DNA of 63,528 bases from Solibacillus isronensis (lineage in GTDB: Bacteria > Bacillota > Bacilli > Bacillales_A > Planococcaceae), in NCBI RefSeq assembly GCF_900168685.1, contig NZ_FVZN01000002.1:1-63528 (forward strand), read 5' to 3'. The position numbers and the translations under genes are program-made. Positions 16,125 to 23,773 of this stretch are shown here, piece by piece (positions within the stretch are counted from its first letter, which is position 1; every line of letters starts with the position of its first letter). The notes under the pieces were generated by a model. It was not told where the DNA came from, ran no database searches, and was given only the letters and a program-made list of their open reading frames with translations.

Positions 16125-16918
16125 GTAACATATCATTTATACCTCTCGATAAAAATAAGAATTTTGAATTCGAAACTAAACAAATAGGTGCTATTATTCA
16201 GGCTCCTACTGGACAAGGTAAAACTCGGTTTCTATCTTATTTAATTCTTTCAGCTGCGAAAATTGGTGCAGATATTTATTTAATAGATGGGAAAAGGTCG
16301 GATTTATTTGCCTTGAGATTTGCATTTAACGAGGTTGATCGAAATTCACATATAGCTTCAACGCCAAATCAAACATGCAAATTATTACGAGAGTTAAATG
16401 AAAGAATGAACCTTCGATATGAAATATATTTTTCTACAGAAAGCTCTACCGTTGGTTCAAATTTCACTACCTATAAACTTAGACCCATTTTTTTATTCTT
16501 TGACGAATTAATTGCAACTATGGGAGAAAACAAAAAAATTGGTAAAGAAATCGAATCGTTATTAATACAAATAATGCTTAAAGGTCGCGCAGCTGGGATA
16601 TTCGCTATACTCTCTTCTCAGAGGTTTTCAGCAGAAGTTCTATCAACAACAATTCGCGAAAATGCTGGGATGAGGGTTGCACTAGGAAGAATGTCTAAAG
16701 ATAGTTACCGAATGGTTTTCGGTGATTTTTATGAAGAACTGCCATCTGCTGAAAAAGGGATAGGTAAAGGTTACATATTCTTAGATGGTCTCGGTTGGAG
16801 TACTCCTAGAGCTTTTCAAACACCTTTGTTGGATACAAATAAAGTAGATGTTAAAGAGCTATTAAATAAATTTCTTTATGATAATTCTCACAATTATAAA
16901 GATGAATCTTGTGAATAG
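16115..16918 (+). CDS. FtsK/SpoIIIE-type ATPase domain, coupling protein (TcpA-like)
   Basis: A 267-aa soluble ATPase. It has Walker A APTGQGKTRFL (about 31-41), motif LIDGKRSDL, Walker B IFLFFDELIATM (about 124-135), and FtsK-like GIFAILSSQRFSAEVL and RENAGMRVALGRMS. It would pump single-stranded DNA into a conjugation pore. It lacks membrane helices, which are in the overlapping upstream gene. A stop at 16106 closes the frame, so translation begins at TTG 16115 or at TTG 16121, which overlaps the upstream stop (TTGA). Coupled translation is likely. Confidence 0.85.
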   Translation: MELSNISFIPLDKNKNFEFETKQIGAIIQAPTGQGKTRFLSYLILSAAKIGADIYLIDGKRSDLFALRFAFNEVDRNSHIASTPNQTCKLLRELNERMNLRYEIYFSTESSTVGSNFTTYKLRPIFLFFDELIATMGENKKIGKEIESLLIQIMLKGRAAGIFAILSSQRFSAEVLSTTIRENAGMRVALGRMSKDSYRMVFGDFYEELPSAEKGIGKGYIFLDGLGWSTPRAFQTPLLDTNKVDVKELLNKFLYDNSHNYKDESCE

Positions 16919-17184
16919 TATACAACCCTTTTCGAGTGCTCAACTGATAATTATTAAAATCCTTGCGCAAGCAAAAGGATAGGCGGAGCCGGTTTAATGA
17001 TTGTCTGTTTAGTGCAACCACGAAGCAATGCGGAGTGGAAGGTCTTTTAAACTTAATTCCCCCGTTAGTAACACGGGGGAAATGAACTCAATCGTTCTTT
17101 CTTTAAACCCTTGATGTTACTTGGTTAATCACGATTTTGAAATCCCGAATATTTGGGAAAATTAAATTAAAAGGAGCCTTTATA
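16919..17184 (+). other. Candidate origin of transfer (oriT) region
   Basis: This 266-bp gap between the coupling ATPase and the next gene has no good reading frame. It contains TTCCCCCGT-TAGTAAC-ACGGGGGAA (17057-17081), a perfect 9-bp stem with a 7-nt loop. As I recall, the oriTs of ICEBs1 and Tn916 carry a C-run/G-run inverted repeat with a CTAAC-type loop at the nick site, in the same position after the coupling gene. A second inverted segment (ATCCTT...AAGGAT, about 16959-16980) lies upstream. Confidence 0.6.
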
Positions 17185-17658
17185 ATGGCAAAATTAAAAT
17201 TAGCAGCAACAAATAAAATTTCCCTAACAGATGGTACAGACCAAGATTTATCAGTTCTTAAATTTGACTTAAATCAATTTAAATTACCTCAAAACTTCGT
17301 AGCACTTGCAAAAGAAATCACTACAAAAGCAGAAAAAGAACGTACTTCCCTTGGCGAAGTTGTTGAAACAGGTAAAGTAACTATTTTATTCAAGGTATAT
17401 GACCGTTCTTTAGTTGAACTAGCTGTAGCAAATCAATTAAGTGAATTCGGCGCCCCTATTACTATTACAGTTGAAAGTCAAGATTTGTTACCTATTTTAG
17501 ATAAGTTTGAACAAGATGAATTTATTCCAATGACTTTTGAAAATATTACTGTAACACCTAAGAAAGTTCAAAAAAAATCTTTTTCAAATGGTTCAATGGT
17601 GGATACTTGGCAATTTGCTGAGTTAAAGGTCTCTGCAAAAAATTATAAAATTATTTAA
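17185..17658 (+). CDS. Element protein of unknown function (157 aa) between oriT and relaxase
   Basis: A soluble 157-aa protein beginning MAKLKLAATNKISLTDG. It is rich in alternating beta strands (VTILFKVYD, APITITVESQD, ITVTPKKVQ) and ends WQFAELKVSAKNYKII. The frame is open from 17137, but ATG 17185 has AAAGGAGCC upstream. Its stop overlaps the relaxase start (TAATG). The position suggests an auxiliary or single-strand-binding protein acting at oriT with the relaxase; this is inferred only from location and fold impression. Confidence 0.6.
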   Translation: MAKLKLAATNKISLTDGTDQDLSVLKFDLNQFKLPQNFVALAKEITTKAEKERTSLGEVVETGKVTILFKVYDRSLVELAVANQLSEFGAPITITVESQDLLPILDKFEQDEFIPMTFENITVTPKKVQKKSFSNGSMVDTWQFAELKVSAKNYKII

Positions 17659-18686
17659 TGGATAAAGACTTTGCAAATTCCTGCCTGATTGATTGGTTAA
17701 GGTTTTCCATTACAGACATTAATCCTAAGTTTGTTGCTGAGAATGTATTAGGTATTCCATTTTGTGAGTTTGATCAAGAAGGGAAAGCTAGTCCTTTTCC
17801 TTCTTATCACATTCGCTACTGTTTCGCTAATATTGAAATTCATACTAGCGAAAAACATTCTAACGTTTTAGTTAATTTATCTGGAAAAGCTTGTAGACAG
17901 TACGAGAAATATATGTCACAAAACACTGGATGGCATTGGCATTCTTTTATTAAAACCATTGTATTTTTTGAAGCTAATATATCTAGAATTGATTTAGCAC
18001 TAGATATCTTTGACGATTCTTCTCCTAGTGTTAGGAAAATTCAAGATTACGTCAAACGTGGGCAACTTTCTTCACGATCTCAAACCTTTAAAGAAATTAA
18101 TAGTGGACGTATCTTAGACGGTGTTTTAACTGGATTTACTTTATACATAGGTAACCACCCACAAATGTTACGCATTTATGATAAAAAACAAGAAATCAGA
18201 GACAACACAGATGAAATTTTAAATATAAAAAAATGGGTTCGATGGGAATTAGAGCTTGGTGATTCTAAAGCCAAAGAAGTATGCAATTATATTTCTGATG
18301 GCAAACCGTTAAATGTCATAGTGAAAGGTATTTTAGCAAGTCATTACTCATTTAAAACCCAACCAAAAGGCAAAAAAGACTTTCATAACAAATCTCGGTG
18401 GAACAATATGAAATGGTGGGATGAATTTATTAAAGATATCCCTAAAATACCATTACGAGTGACAAAGGCAAAAACTACGTTAAAAGAAAAAAAGCTTTGG
18501 ATTGAAAAATCTACAACAAAATCTAGGGCTATGATTTATGAAGTTTATAAACGTGCTTTTGGTGTGGAATTTGCCGATGCTTATTTACGTGAAGAGCTTA
18601 ATATTGGGCAATCTAAATTTACGGATTTAGATCAATCTATGATTACTCAACGCGTAAACGAATTATTAGGTGATGATGAAATTTAG
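17658..18686 (+). CDS. Rep_trans-type relaxase (MobT/NicK-like)
   Basis: A 342-aa replication-initiator-like relaxase. It has DWLRFSI near the N-terminus, the motif ISRIDLALDIFDD (about 107-119) and the catalytic tyrosine motif LRIYDKKQE (about 172-180), both hallmarks of pT181 Rep and Tn916 Orf20/ICEBs1 NicK. It would nick oriT, stay bound to the 5' end and also allow rolling-circle replication of the excised circle. Its length fits NicK (about 350 aa) and it lacks the extra N-terminal HTH of some MobT proteins. The start overlaps the stop of the preceding gene. Confidence 0.9.
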   Translation: MDKDFANSCLIDWLRFSITDINPKFVAENVLGIPFCEFDQEGKASPFPSYHIRYCFANIEIHTSEKHSNVLVNLSGKACRQYEKYMSQNTGWHWHSFIKTIVFFEANISRIDLALDIFDDSSPSVRKIQDYVKRGQLSSRSQTFKEINSGRILDGVLTGFTLYIGNHPQMLRIYDKKQEIRDNTDEILNIKKWVRWELELGDSKAKEVCNYISDGKPLNVIVKGILASHYSFKTQPKGKKDFHNKSRWNNMKWWDEFIKDIPKIPLRVTKAKTTLKEKKLWIEKSTTKSRAMIYEVYKRAFGVEFADAYLREELNIGQSKFTDLDQSMITQRVNELLGDDEI

Positions 18687-18698
18687 GAGTGTTTTAAC

Positions 18699-18893
18699 TT
18701 GAATGTAATTAGTAAAGACGAATTAATCGCAATTGGTTATACAAAATGCACTGCACAAGGAATCATTCGTGAAGCTAAAGCTTTAATGGTTAAGCGTGGT
18801 TATAACTTTTATAACAATAAACGTTTAGGGCGCGTTCCTAAAGAAGCAGTTGAAGAGATTACAGGATTAAAATTTTTCGACACAAAGGGTTGA
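18699..18893 (+). CDS. xis: Excisionase-like small protein (DUF3173 family)
   Basis: A 64-aa basic protein with a helix-turn-helix-like layout: MNVISKDELIAIGYTKCTAQ, then IIREAKALMVKRGYNFYNN and GRVPKEAVEEITG. It fits the DUF3173 family regularly found just upstream of ICE tyrosine integrases, and serves as the directionality factor for excision. The start is TTG 18699 with AGGAGTG upstream. The stop overlaps the integrase ribosome-binding region. Confidence 0.8.
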   Translation: MNVISKDELIAIGYTKCTAQGIIREAKALMVKRGYNFYNNKRLGRVPKEAVEEITGLKFFDTKG

Positions 18894-18898
18894 TGTTA

Positions 18899-20074
18899 AT
18901 GGCAAAAATCACTGGTGTCTATAAAGATAAAAAGTCTGGGAAATGGTACTACTCCGTTTCCCTCGGCTTTGATGCCGTGACGGGTAAACGCATTCGTAAA
19001 GTACGAAGGGGCTTTAATTCTCAAAAAGAGGCGTACGAAGCCAAAATCGCAGAATTAAAAGATGCTCAAGATATGGGACAGTTTTCAAATAGTAGTATGG
19101 ATTACACTACATTTTTGGAACAACTATTCATTCCCGAATATAAATCGAAAGTACAAATAACAACTTTTGAAAATCGATTGCCTGTTCTAAAAAAGATTAT
19201 GAAACACTTCGGGAAAAAGAAAATCGATAACATAACAAATTTAGATATTCAGATTTGGAAAAACAGTTTGACCGAACAACATTCTCAAAATTATTCTAGG
19301 ATGGTTTACGGTCTCTTTTCTCAAACTTTAGAAAAAGCTGTTAGTCTAGGAATGATTAAAAATAATCGCGCTAAACAAGTTGGAACTGTTCCAAAAGAAA
19401 AAGTTAAAGTAGAGTTTTGGACAAAAGAAGAATTTGAAAAAGTACTATCTACATTTAATTTAGATGACTATTATGAGCATTATTCATTCGTAATTGTTTG
19501 GTTATATTTTATGACAGGATTACGAGTAAATGAAGCCACTGCATTAAGGTGGAAAGAAGAGATCGACTTGGATAAAGGAACACTCACAGTCACCCATTCT
19601 TTACGACTTAAAAACAGAAATGACTGGAGCTTAGGACCAACTAAAACGAAAGCTGCACTAAGAACAATTGCAATTGATACTGACACGATTTCAATTTTAC
19701 AGGCTTGGAAAACACGCCAAGTAGATTTTGGTGATATCAAATTAGTTCTATCTTATGACGGTTCTCCAACATGGAAATCAACGGTAGCGCGAATTATTAC
19801 TAGGCATGCAAAATTAGCTGGTGTAAAACCAATTCAAGCTAAAGGCTTACGCCATTCTCATGCATCATTTTTAATTAATGAATATAATGCTAATCCTTTG
19901 GTTATCAAGGATCGTTTAGGGCATGAGGATATTAAAACTACTCTTAGTACGTATTCACACCTTTATCCTAATGTAAATTTTGAAATAGCTAAAAACATGA
20001 GTGGTAAAATTCAGTACAAAACATCAGCAGCAAAGAAAACAAAGTTCCTAGGTAACCAATCATTTAAATATTAA
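18899..20074 (+). CDS. int: Tyrosine recombinase/integrase
   Basis: A 391-aa Tn916-type integrase. It has an N-terminal arm-binding domain (GVYKDKKSGKWYYSVSLGFD, about 1-60), a core-binding SAM-like domain (about 65-165) and a C-terminal catalytic domain. The catalytic residues are the R in TGLRVNEATALRW, K in GPTKTKAALRTI, H-x-x-R in GLRHSHASFL, H/W-equivalent in LGHEDIKTTL and Y in STYSHLYP. ATG 18899 lies nine bases after AAAGGG; the earlier TTG 18890 and ATG 18893 are too close to it. It would recombine the 16-bp guaA att sites. Confidence 0.95.
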   Translation: MAKITGVYKDKKSGKWYYSVSLGFDAVTGKRIRKVRRGFNSQKEAYEAKIAELKDAQDMGQFSNSSMDYTTFLEQLFIPEYKSKVQITTFENRLPVLKKIMKHFGKKKIDNITNLDIQIWKNSLTEQHSQNYSRMVYGLFSQTLEKAVSLGMIKNNRAKQVGTVPKEKVKVEFWTKEEFEKVLSTFNLDDYYEHYSFVIVWLYFMTGLRVNEATALRWKEEIDLDKGTLTVTHSLRLKNRNDWSLGPTKTKAALRTIAIDTDTISILQAWKTRQVDFGDIKLVLSYDGSPTWKSTVARIITRHAKLAGVKPIQAKGLRHSHASFLINEYNANPLVIKDRLGHEDIKTTLSTYSHLYPNVNFEIAKNMSGKIQYKTSAAKKTKFLGNQSFKY

Positions 20075-20104
20075 AGTACTTCCTTTATTACTTTAACTTC
20101 ATCT

Positions 20105-21742
20105 TTAAAGAAAAAAATAATTATATTTAGAAATTTTTTTCTTTATGAATTCTAATAACCGCCGAATAGGTTTTTTCAATTTATTTGTGGTAACTTGTTT
20201 CTTTACTACACTGAATACCTCTTGAAATTGAGATTTAAAAATAATAACTAAGAATGTATCAAATGCAATATTTACTATTAAATATATAAGTATTCTCCAT
20301 TCCTCAATGGAGAATGCTGTAGTTATACTTTCTATTGATGAATATGATAAAAGTCCTGTTAGTAATATCGTCAATAGAGGTCCTACTAATGTAGCTCTAT
20401 ATATCGCTTTCTCTTTTTTTAATACTAAAACTTTTTCAATTTGGGTTTTTCTTTCATGAATAACTTTAAAATTCAAATAACCTTCACATTTTTCCAAAAT
20501 AAAATTTCGTAATCTCATTAAAGATTCGTAATGATAAAATGACTTATAATAATTATCAATATAAGCTTCTGTTTCTAGTATCTGATTATCTAACAATTTC
20601 CACATAGGCATATTAATATCCCATTGTGTGTAATTTACTAAATCTGTTTGCATCTTCTCTATCAAAATATCTTCAATTGCAGTTATATTTGATTCTAAAG
20701 TAATTCTATAAATTTGCTCTGTATCAAATATACCCTCCTTCAAATCATCTTTACTAACACCATTAAATAGTAATTGGTCTTCCGCATCTTTTTCAAAGTT
20801 TTTACCTAAACACGAAATTAACCTGTCATAGTTAGCATATAAATTATAATTTTGAGAATATCTATATACTTGTTTTTCTAGTATTTCACTACATATTTCC
20901 TCAGACTGTAATTGATGTTTAAAAATCGGTGCAAATAAAATTCTATATATCCCTTCATTAAACGATTTAGAATTTTTTACTTTAAAGTACTCTGGTCTAT
21001 ATGAATAGTCTATTAGTGTTAAATGCTTTAGTCCATAACTAATGGCGTTATCTAGCCCCAAAAACTCCTTATAATAATCTACATATCTATATATCATATC
21101 GCTATAAGAGATATTTTTTATACTCTCCTTCTCTATTTTCTCAGGAAACAGAATTTCATCAAAAGTTATATCCCACTTATCTCCACTCAATCGAAAAACA
21201 TCTACATCTTCTATAAACAATGAAAAATGTATTATAATTTTCCCATTCTTATATATCGTTAACATAATAGTGGGAATATAAACTTCATTTGAATTTAAAA
21301 TTTCAGGAGGGCGAATTATAAACCTATTCTTAGTATCTTTACTCTGGTTACCAGTGTAAAACCTCTCCATATTAAGTAACTTCGCTAGTCTCTCTAGAGC
21401 TAATAATTGAGTGTTAAGGAGCCTGTCTTCCCCATCATGAGATACTAATAGCTGTGTACCCGAGGAAGTTATCTCTATTTTTTCAGGTAGCTTAATACTT
21501 TTCTTTAAGATGGGAGAAATTATTTCACCTTTTTCATTTGCTTTTTTACATAATTCAAACCTTTCTTCTATTTCTTTCTCAAAATTTTCATGGAAATTTA
21601 TTTTATAATCTGCACTTTCAATAGAGATTCTTAAAGGATCCTTAACAATTTTATGAATATAATCTATAAATAAATCTTTTTCTAATATTTCATCTGAAGA
21701 TAGAACATAAAAATAATCTAAGTAGCCACTATTAATTTTCAT
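20105..21742 (-). CDS. Unknown 545-aa protein with two C-terminal membrane helices (cargo)
   Basis: A large protein of unknown family. Residues about 1-440 are hydrophilic and mixed alpha/beta. The region before the membrane part is helical, and two helices follow at about 449-470 (ATLVGPLLTILLTGLLSYSS) and 482-502 (ILIYLIVNIAFDTFLVIIF), then a lysine-rich tail. It has no Walker, nuclease, TIR or peptidase motif. It is convergent with the integrase (30 bp apart) and lies against the right att site, the typical place for cargo. A soluble sensor with a C-terminal membrane effector recalls abortive-infection proteins, but this is only architecture. The start is ATG 21742, with GGGGAAGAAGA upstream. 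Confidence 0.7.
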   Translation of the reverse strand: MKINSGYLDYFYVLSSDEILEKDLFIDYIHKIVKDPLRISIESADYKINFHENFEKEIEERFELCKKANEKGEIISPILKKSIKLPEKIEITSSGTQLLVSHDGEDRLLNTQLLALERLAKLLNMERFYTGNQSKDTKNRFIIRPPEILNSNEVYIPTIMLTIYKNGKIIIHFSLFIEDVDVFRLSGDKWDITFDEILFPEKIEKESIKNISYSDMIYRYVDYYKEFLGLDNAISYGLKHLTLIDYSYRPEYFKVKNSKSFNEGIYRILFAPIFKHQLQSEEICSEILEKQVYRYSQNYNLYANYDRLISCLGKNFEKDAEDQLLFNGVSKDDLKEGIFDTEQIYRITLESNITAIEDILIEKMQTDLVNYTQWDINMPMWKLLDNQILETEAYIDNYYKSFYHYESLMRLRNFILEKCEGYLNFKVIHERKTQIEKVLVLKKEKAIYRATLVGPLLTILLTGLLSYSSIESITTAFSIEEWRILIYLIVNIAFDTFLVIIFKSQFQEVFSVVKKQVTTNKLKKPIRRLLEFIKKKISKYNYFFL

Positions 21743-21879
21743 TCTTCTTCCCCTTTGTTATTTTAACAACTAAATTTTTTTAAATTTAGCATATCATTAA
21801 AGAACTACACTTTAAAGCAAGGCTAGAAATTAAATATATCAACTTTTATTTTAGCTTAATTTTTAATATAAATTGATTA

Positions 21880-21900
21880 TTGGTATCAAATTAGGTATCA
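21880..21900 (+). repeat. Candidate integrase arm sites, right end
   Basis: TTGGTATCAA (21880-21889) and TAGGTATCA (21892-21900), direct, with a 12-bp period, lie about 70-90 bp inside the right core. They match the pair at 11521-11542 in sequence, spacing and orientation. Confidence 0.6.
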
Positions 21901-21908
21901 CCAAACAA

Positions 21909-21953
21909 AAAAGCTCAGCAAAAACCCTATTAAATAAGGCTCTACTAAGCTTT
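21909..21953 (-). terminator. Terminator inside the element, immediately downstream of guaA
   Basis: On the minus strand AAGCTTAGTAGA pairs with a downstream GCTGAGCTT segment (several G-U pairs), followed by TTTTTT. The element brings its own terminator to end the guaA transcript, replacing the host one now at 11309-11343, and shields the element from read-through. Confidence 0.7.
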
Positions 21954-21968
21954 TTAGGTTGTTATTTA

Positions 21969-21984
21969 ACTATTCCCACTCAAT
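21969..21984 (+). repeat. Right att core of the element, within guaA
   Basis: ACTATTCCCACTCAAT covers the last codons of guaA and its stop (I-E-W-E-stop on the minus strand). It is identical to 11415-11430. Confidence 0.88.
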
Positions 21985-23520
21985 CGTTGCTGGTGGCTTA
22001 GAAGTAATGTCATACAGCACGCGGTTTACGTGCTTCACTTCGTTGACGATACGTACAGAAATCTTCTCCAGTACATCGTAAGGGATACGCGCCCAGTCAG
22101 ATGTCATGCCGTCGATTGATGTTACACCGCGGATACCTACTGCGTAATCATACGTACGGCCATCGCCCATTACACCTACTGAACGGATATCAGGTAATAC
22201 AGCGAAGTATTGCCAAATGTCGCGTTCAAGACCAGCTTTTTTAATTTCTTCGCGAAGGATGTAGTCTGCTTCACGAACGATTTCCAATTTTTCTTCTGTT
22301 ACTTCACCAAGTACACGGATACCTAATCCAGGGCCTGGGAAAGGTTGACGCCATACTACCTCTTCAGGTAGACCTAATTCAAGACCTAAAGCGCGCACTT
22401 CGTCTTTGAATAGTGTATTTAACGGTTCGATTAATTCAAATTTCATATCTTCCGGTAAACCACCAACATTGTGGTGAGATTTAATTGTTTGGGCAGTTGC
22501 TGTACCAGATTCAATAATATCTGTGTAAAGCGTACCTTGCGCTAAGAAATCCATATCTTTTAGCTTTGATGATTCTTCATCAAATACGTAGATAAACTCG
22601 TTACCGATAATTTTACGTTTTTGCTCAGGGTCAGAAACACCGGCAAGTTTATTCATGAAACGTTCACGAGCATCGATTTTGATCAGTTTCATATCGAAGT
22701 CCTCTGTGAAAGTTTTCATAACTTGCTCAACTTCGCCTTTACGGTTTAAGTTGTGGTCCACGAACATACAAGTTAATTGGTCACCGATTGCTTTGTGGAT
22801 TAACACTGCTACTACAGATGAATCAACTCCGCCTGATAATGCACAAAGTACTTGCTTGTCTCCAACTTGCTCACGGATTTTCGCAATTTCGATTTCAATG
22901 AAGTTTGCCATAGACCAGTCGCCTTTTGCTTCACAAACATTGAATACGAAGTTTTTCAGTAAATCATTTCCGTATACAGAGTGGCGTACTTCCGGGTGGA
23001 ATTGTACTGCATAAAATTTACGAGAAGCATCAGCCATTGCTGCAATCGAACATGCCGGGCTTGTCGCAATTACTTCAAAACCTTCTGGTACCGCTGTTAC
23101 ATGGTCACCATGGCTCATCCATACAACTTGATCTTTTGGTAATTCCGCAAATAATTTATTATCCGAAGTAATGTTAATTTCAGCTTTCCCGTATTCACGA
23201 GTTGCCGCGCCTTCCACTTTACCGCCATGTGTGTGGGCCATTAACTGCATGCCATAACAAATGCCTAAAATCGGTAAACCCAATTCAAAAATCGCTGGAT
23301 CTACATGAAATGCCGATTCATCATATACAGAGTTTGGACCGCCTGAGAATACGATACCTACAGCATTCATTTCTTTAATTTCTTCAGCAGTGATCGTATG
23401 TGGATGTAATTCCGAGAATACACCGAATTCACGAATACGACGAGTGATTAATTGGTTGAACTGACTACCGAAATCAAGAACGACAATCTTTTCTTGCTCT
23501 TTTAACATAGGAGTTGACAC
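21970..23520 (-). CDS. guaA: GMP synthase (glutamine-hydrolysing)
   Basis: Converts XMP to GMP with glutamine and ATP. The N-terminal class I glutamine amidotransferase domain (about 1-200) has [17 protein letters not shown], the catalytic Cys motif [10 protein letters not shown] and the QFHPEV histidine. The ATP-pyrophosphatase domain has the P-loop [11 protein letters not shown], and the C-terminal dimerisation domain ends PPATIEWE. Length (516 aa) fits the family. The GTG at 23520 has GAGGTGG six bases upstream; an alternative GTG is at 23529. Regulated by the guanine riboswitch upstream. The final codons are the att site of the element, which keeps the protein intact. Confidence 0.97.
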   Translation of the reverse strand: MSTPMLKEQEKIVVLDFGSQFNQLITRRIREFGVFSELHPHTITAEEIKEMNAVGIVFSGGPNSVYDESAFHVDPAIFELGLPILGICYGMQLMAHTHGGKVEGAATREYGKAEINITSDNKLFAELPKDQVVWMSHGDHVTAVPEGFEVIATSPACSIAAMADASRKFYAVQFHPEVRHSVYGNDLLKNFVFNVCEAKGDWSMANFIEIEIAKIREQVGDKQVLCALSGGVDSSVVAVLIHKAIGDQLTCMFVDHNLNRKGEVEQVMKTFTEDFDMKLIKIDARERFMNKLAGVSDPEQKRKIIGNEFIYVFDEESSKLKDMDFLAQGTLYTDIIESGTATAQTIKSHHNVGGLPEDMKFELIEPLNTLFKDEVRALGLELGLPEEVVWRQPFPGPGLGIRVLGEVTEEKLEIVREADYILREEIKKAGLERDIWQYFAVLPDIRSVGVMGDGRTYDYAVGIRGVTSIDGMTSDWARIPYDVLEKISVRIVNEVKHVNRVLYDITSKPPATIEWE

Positions 23521-23564
23521 TATTTCCACCTCTTCTAATTTTTTGCGGCCTATATTAAGAAAAA

Positions 23565-23725
23565 AACGCGTAAGAAAATAATTTCTACGCGTTCATATTT
23601 CATCTCTTCTTCAAGTGGGTATAACTATCCCTTAAAAGGATATAGTGAGACCCACCGTCATAGATAAGTTATTTAGGGTAACTTAGTAGAAACATCTGGA
23701 CCATATTACCAGACTTATATGAAGG
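23565..23725 (-). promoter_or_regulatory. Guanine-class purine riboswitch with terminator, upstream of guaA
   Basis: The aptamer is at about 23725-23655 on the minus strand: P1 CTTCATA/TATGACG, loops AATATGG and CCCTAAA, junction GTTTCTACT, and TATCTATGA on the 3' side. The specificity base is C, as in guanine sensors. The base before it is U where A is usual. An extended hairpin (GTGGGT/ACCCAC with inner TATCC/GGATA) follows, then the terminator AACGCGTAGAAA / TTTCTTACGCGTT (23593-23565) with a T run. Guanine should reduce guaA expression. Confidence 0.88.
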
Positions 23726-23773
23726 CACAATACTATTTATTTTTCTAAATTTTACTCTTTCATCGAATTAAAA

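Larger units (their letters stand above)
11415..21984. mobile_element. Integrative mobilizable element in the 3' end of guaA (about 10.55 kb)
   Basis: The bounds are two copies of ACTATTCCCACTCAAT, one being the last codons of guaA. The contents are visibly more AT-rich than the flanks. Backbone: XRE repressor, operator, membrane protein plus FtsK-like coupling ATPase, oriT-like hairpin, 157-aa protein, Rep_trans relaxase, DUF3173 excisionase and tyrosine integrase. Cargo: AAA ATPase/nuclease pair, 103-aa and 545-aa unknowns. There are no VirB4-, VirB6- or cell-wall-hydrolase-type transfer genes, so it must borrow a mating apparatus. guaA is a known integration site for genomic islands. The coding sequence is kept because the element supplies the same 16 bp. 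Confidence 0.9.

Noticed and set aside
20072-20095. TAAAGTA/TACTTTA hairpin between integrase and the 545-aa gene as terminator
   Set aside because: Only 7 A/T-rich base pairs and no T run; too weak to call, although the convergent genes would need one.
11415-21984. The guaA element as a complete conjugative element
   Set aside because: No VirB4-like ATPase, VirB6-like channel, VirB8 or cell-wall hydrolase gene is present in the 10.5 kb, so it can only be mobilised.
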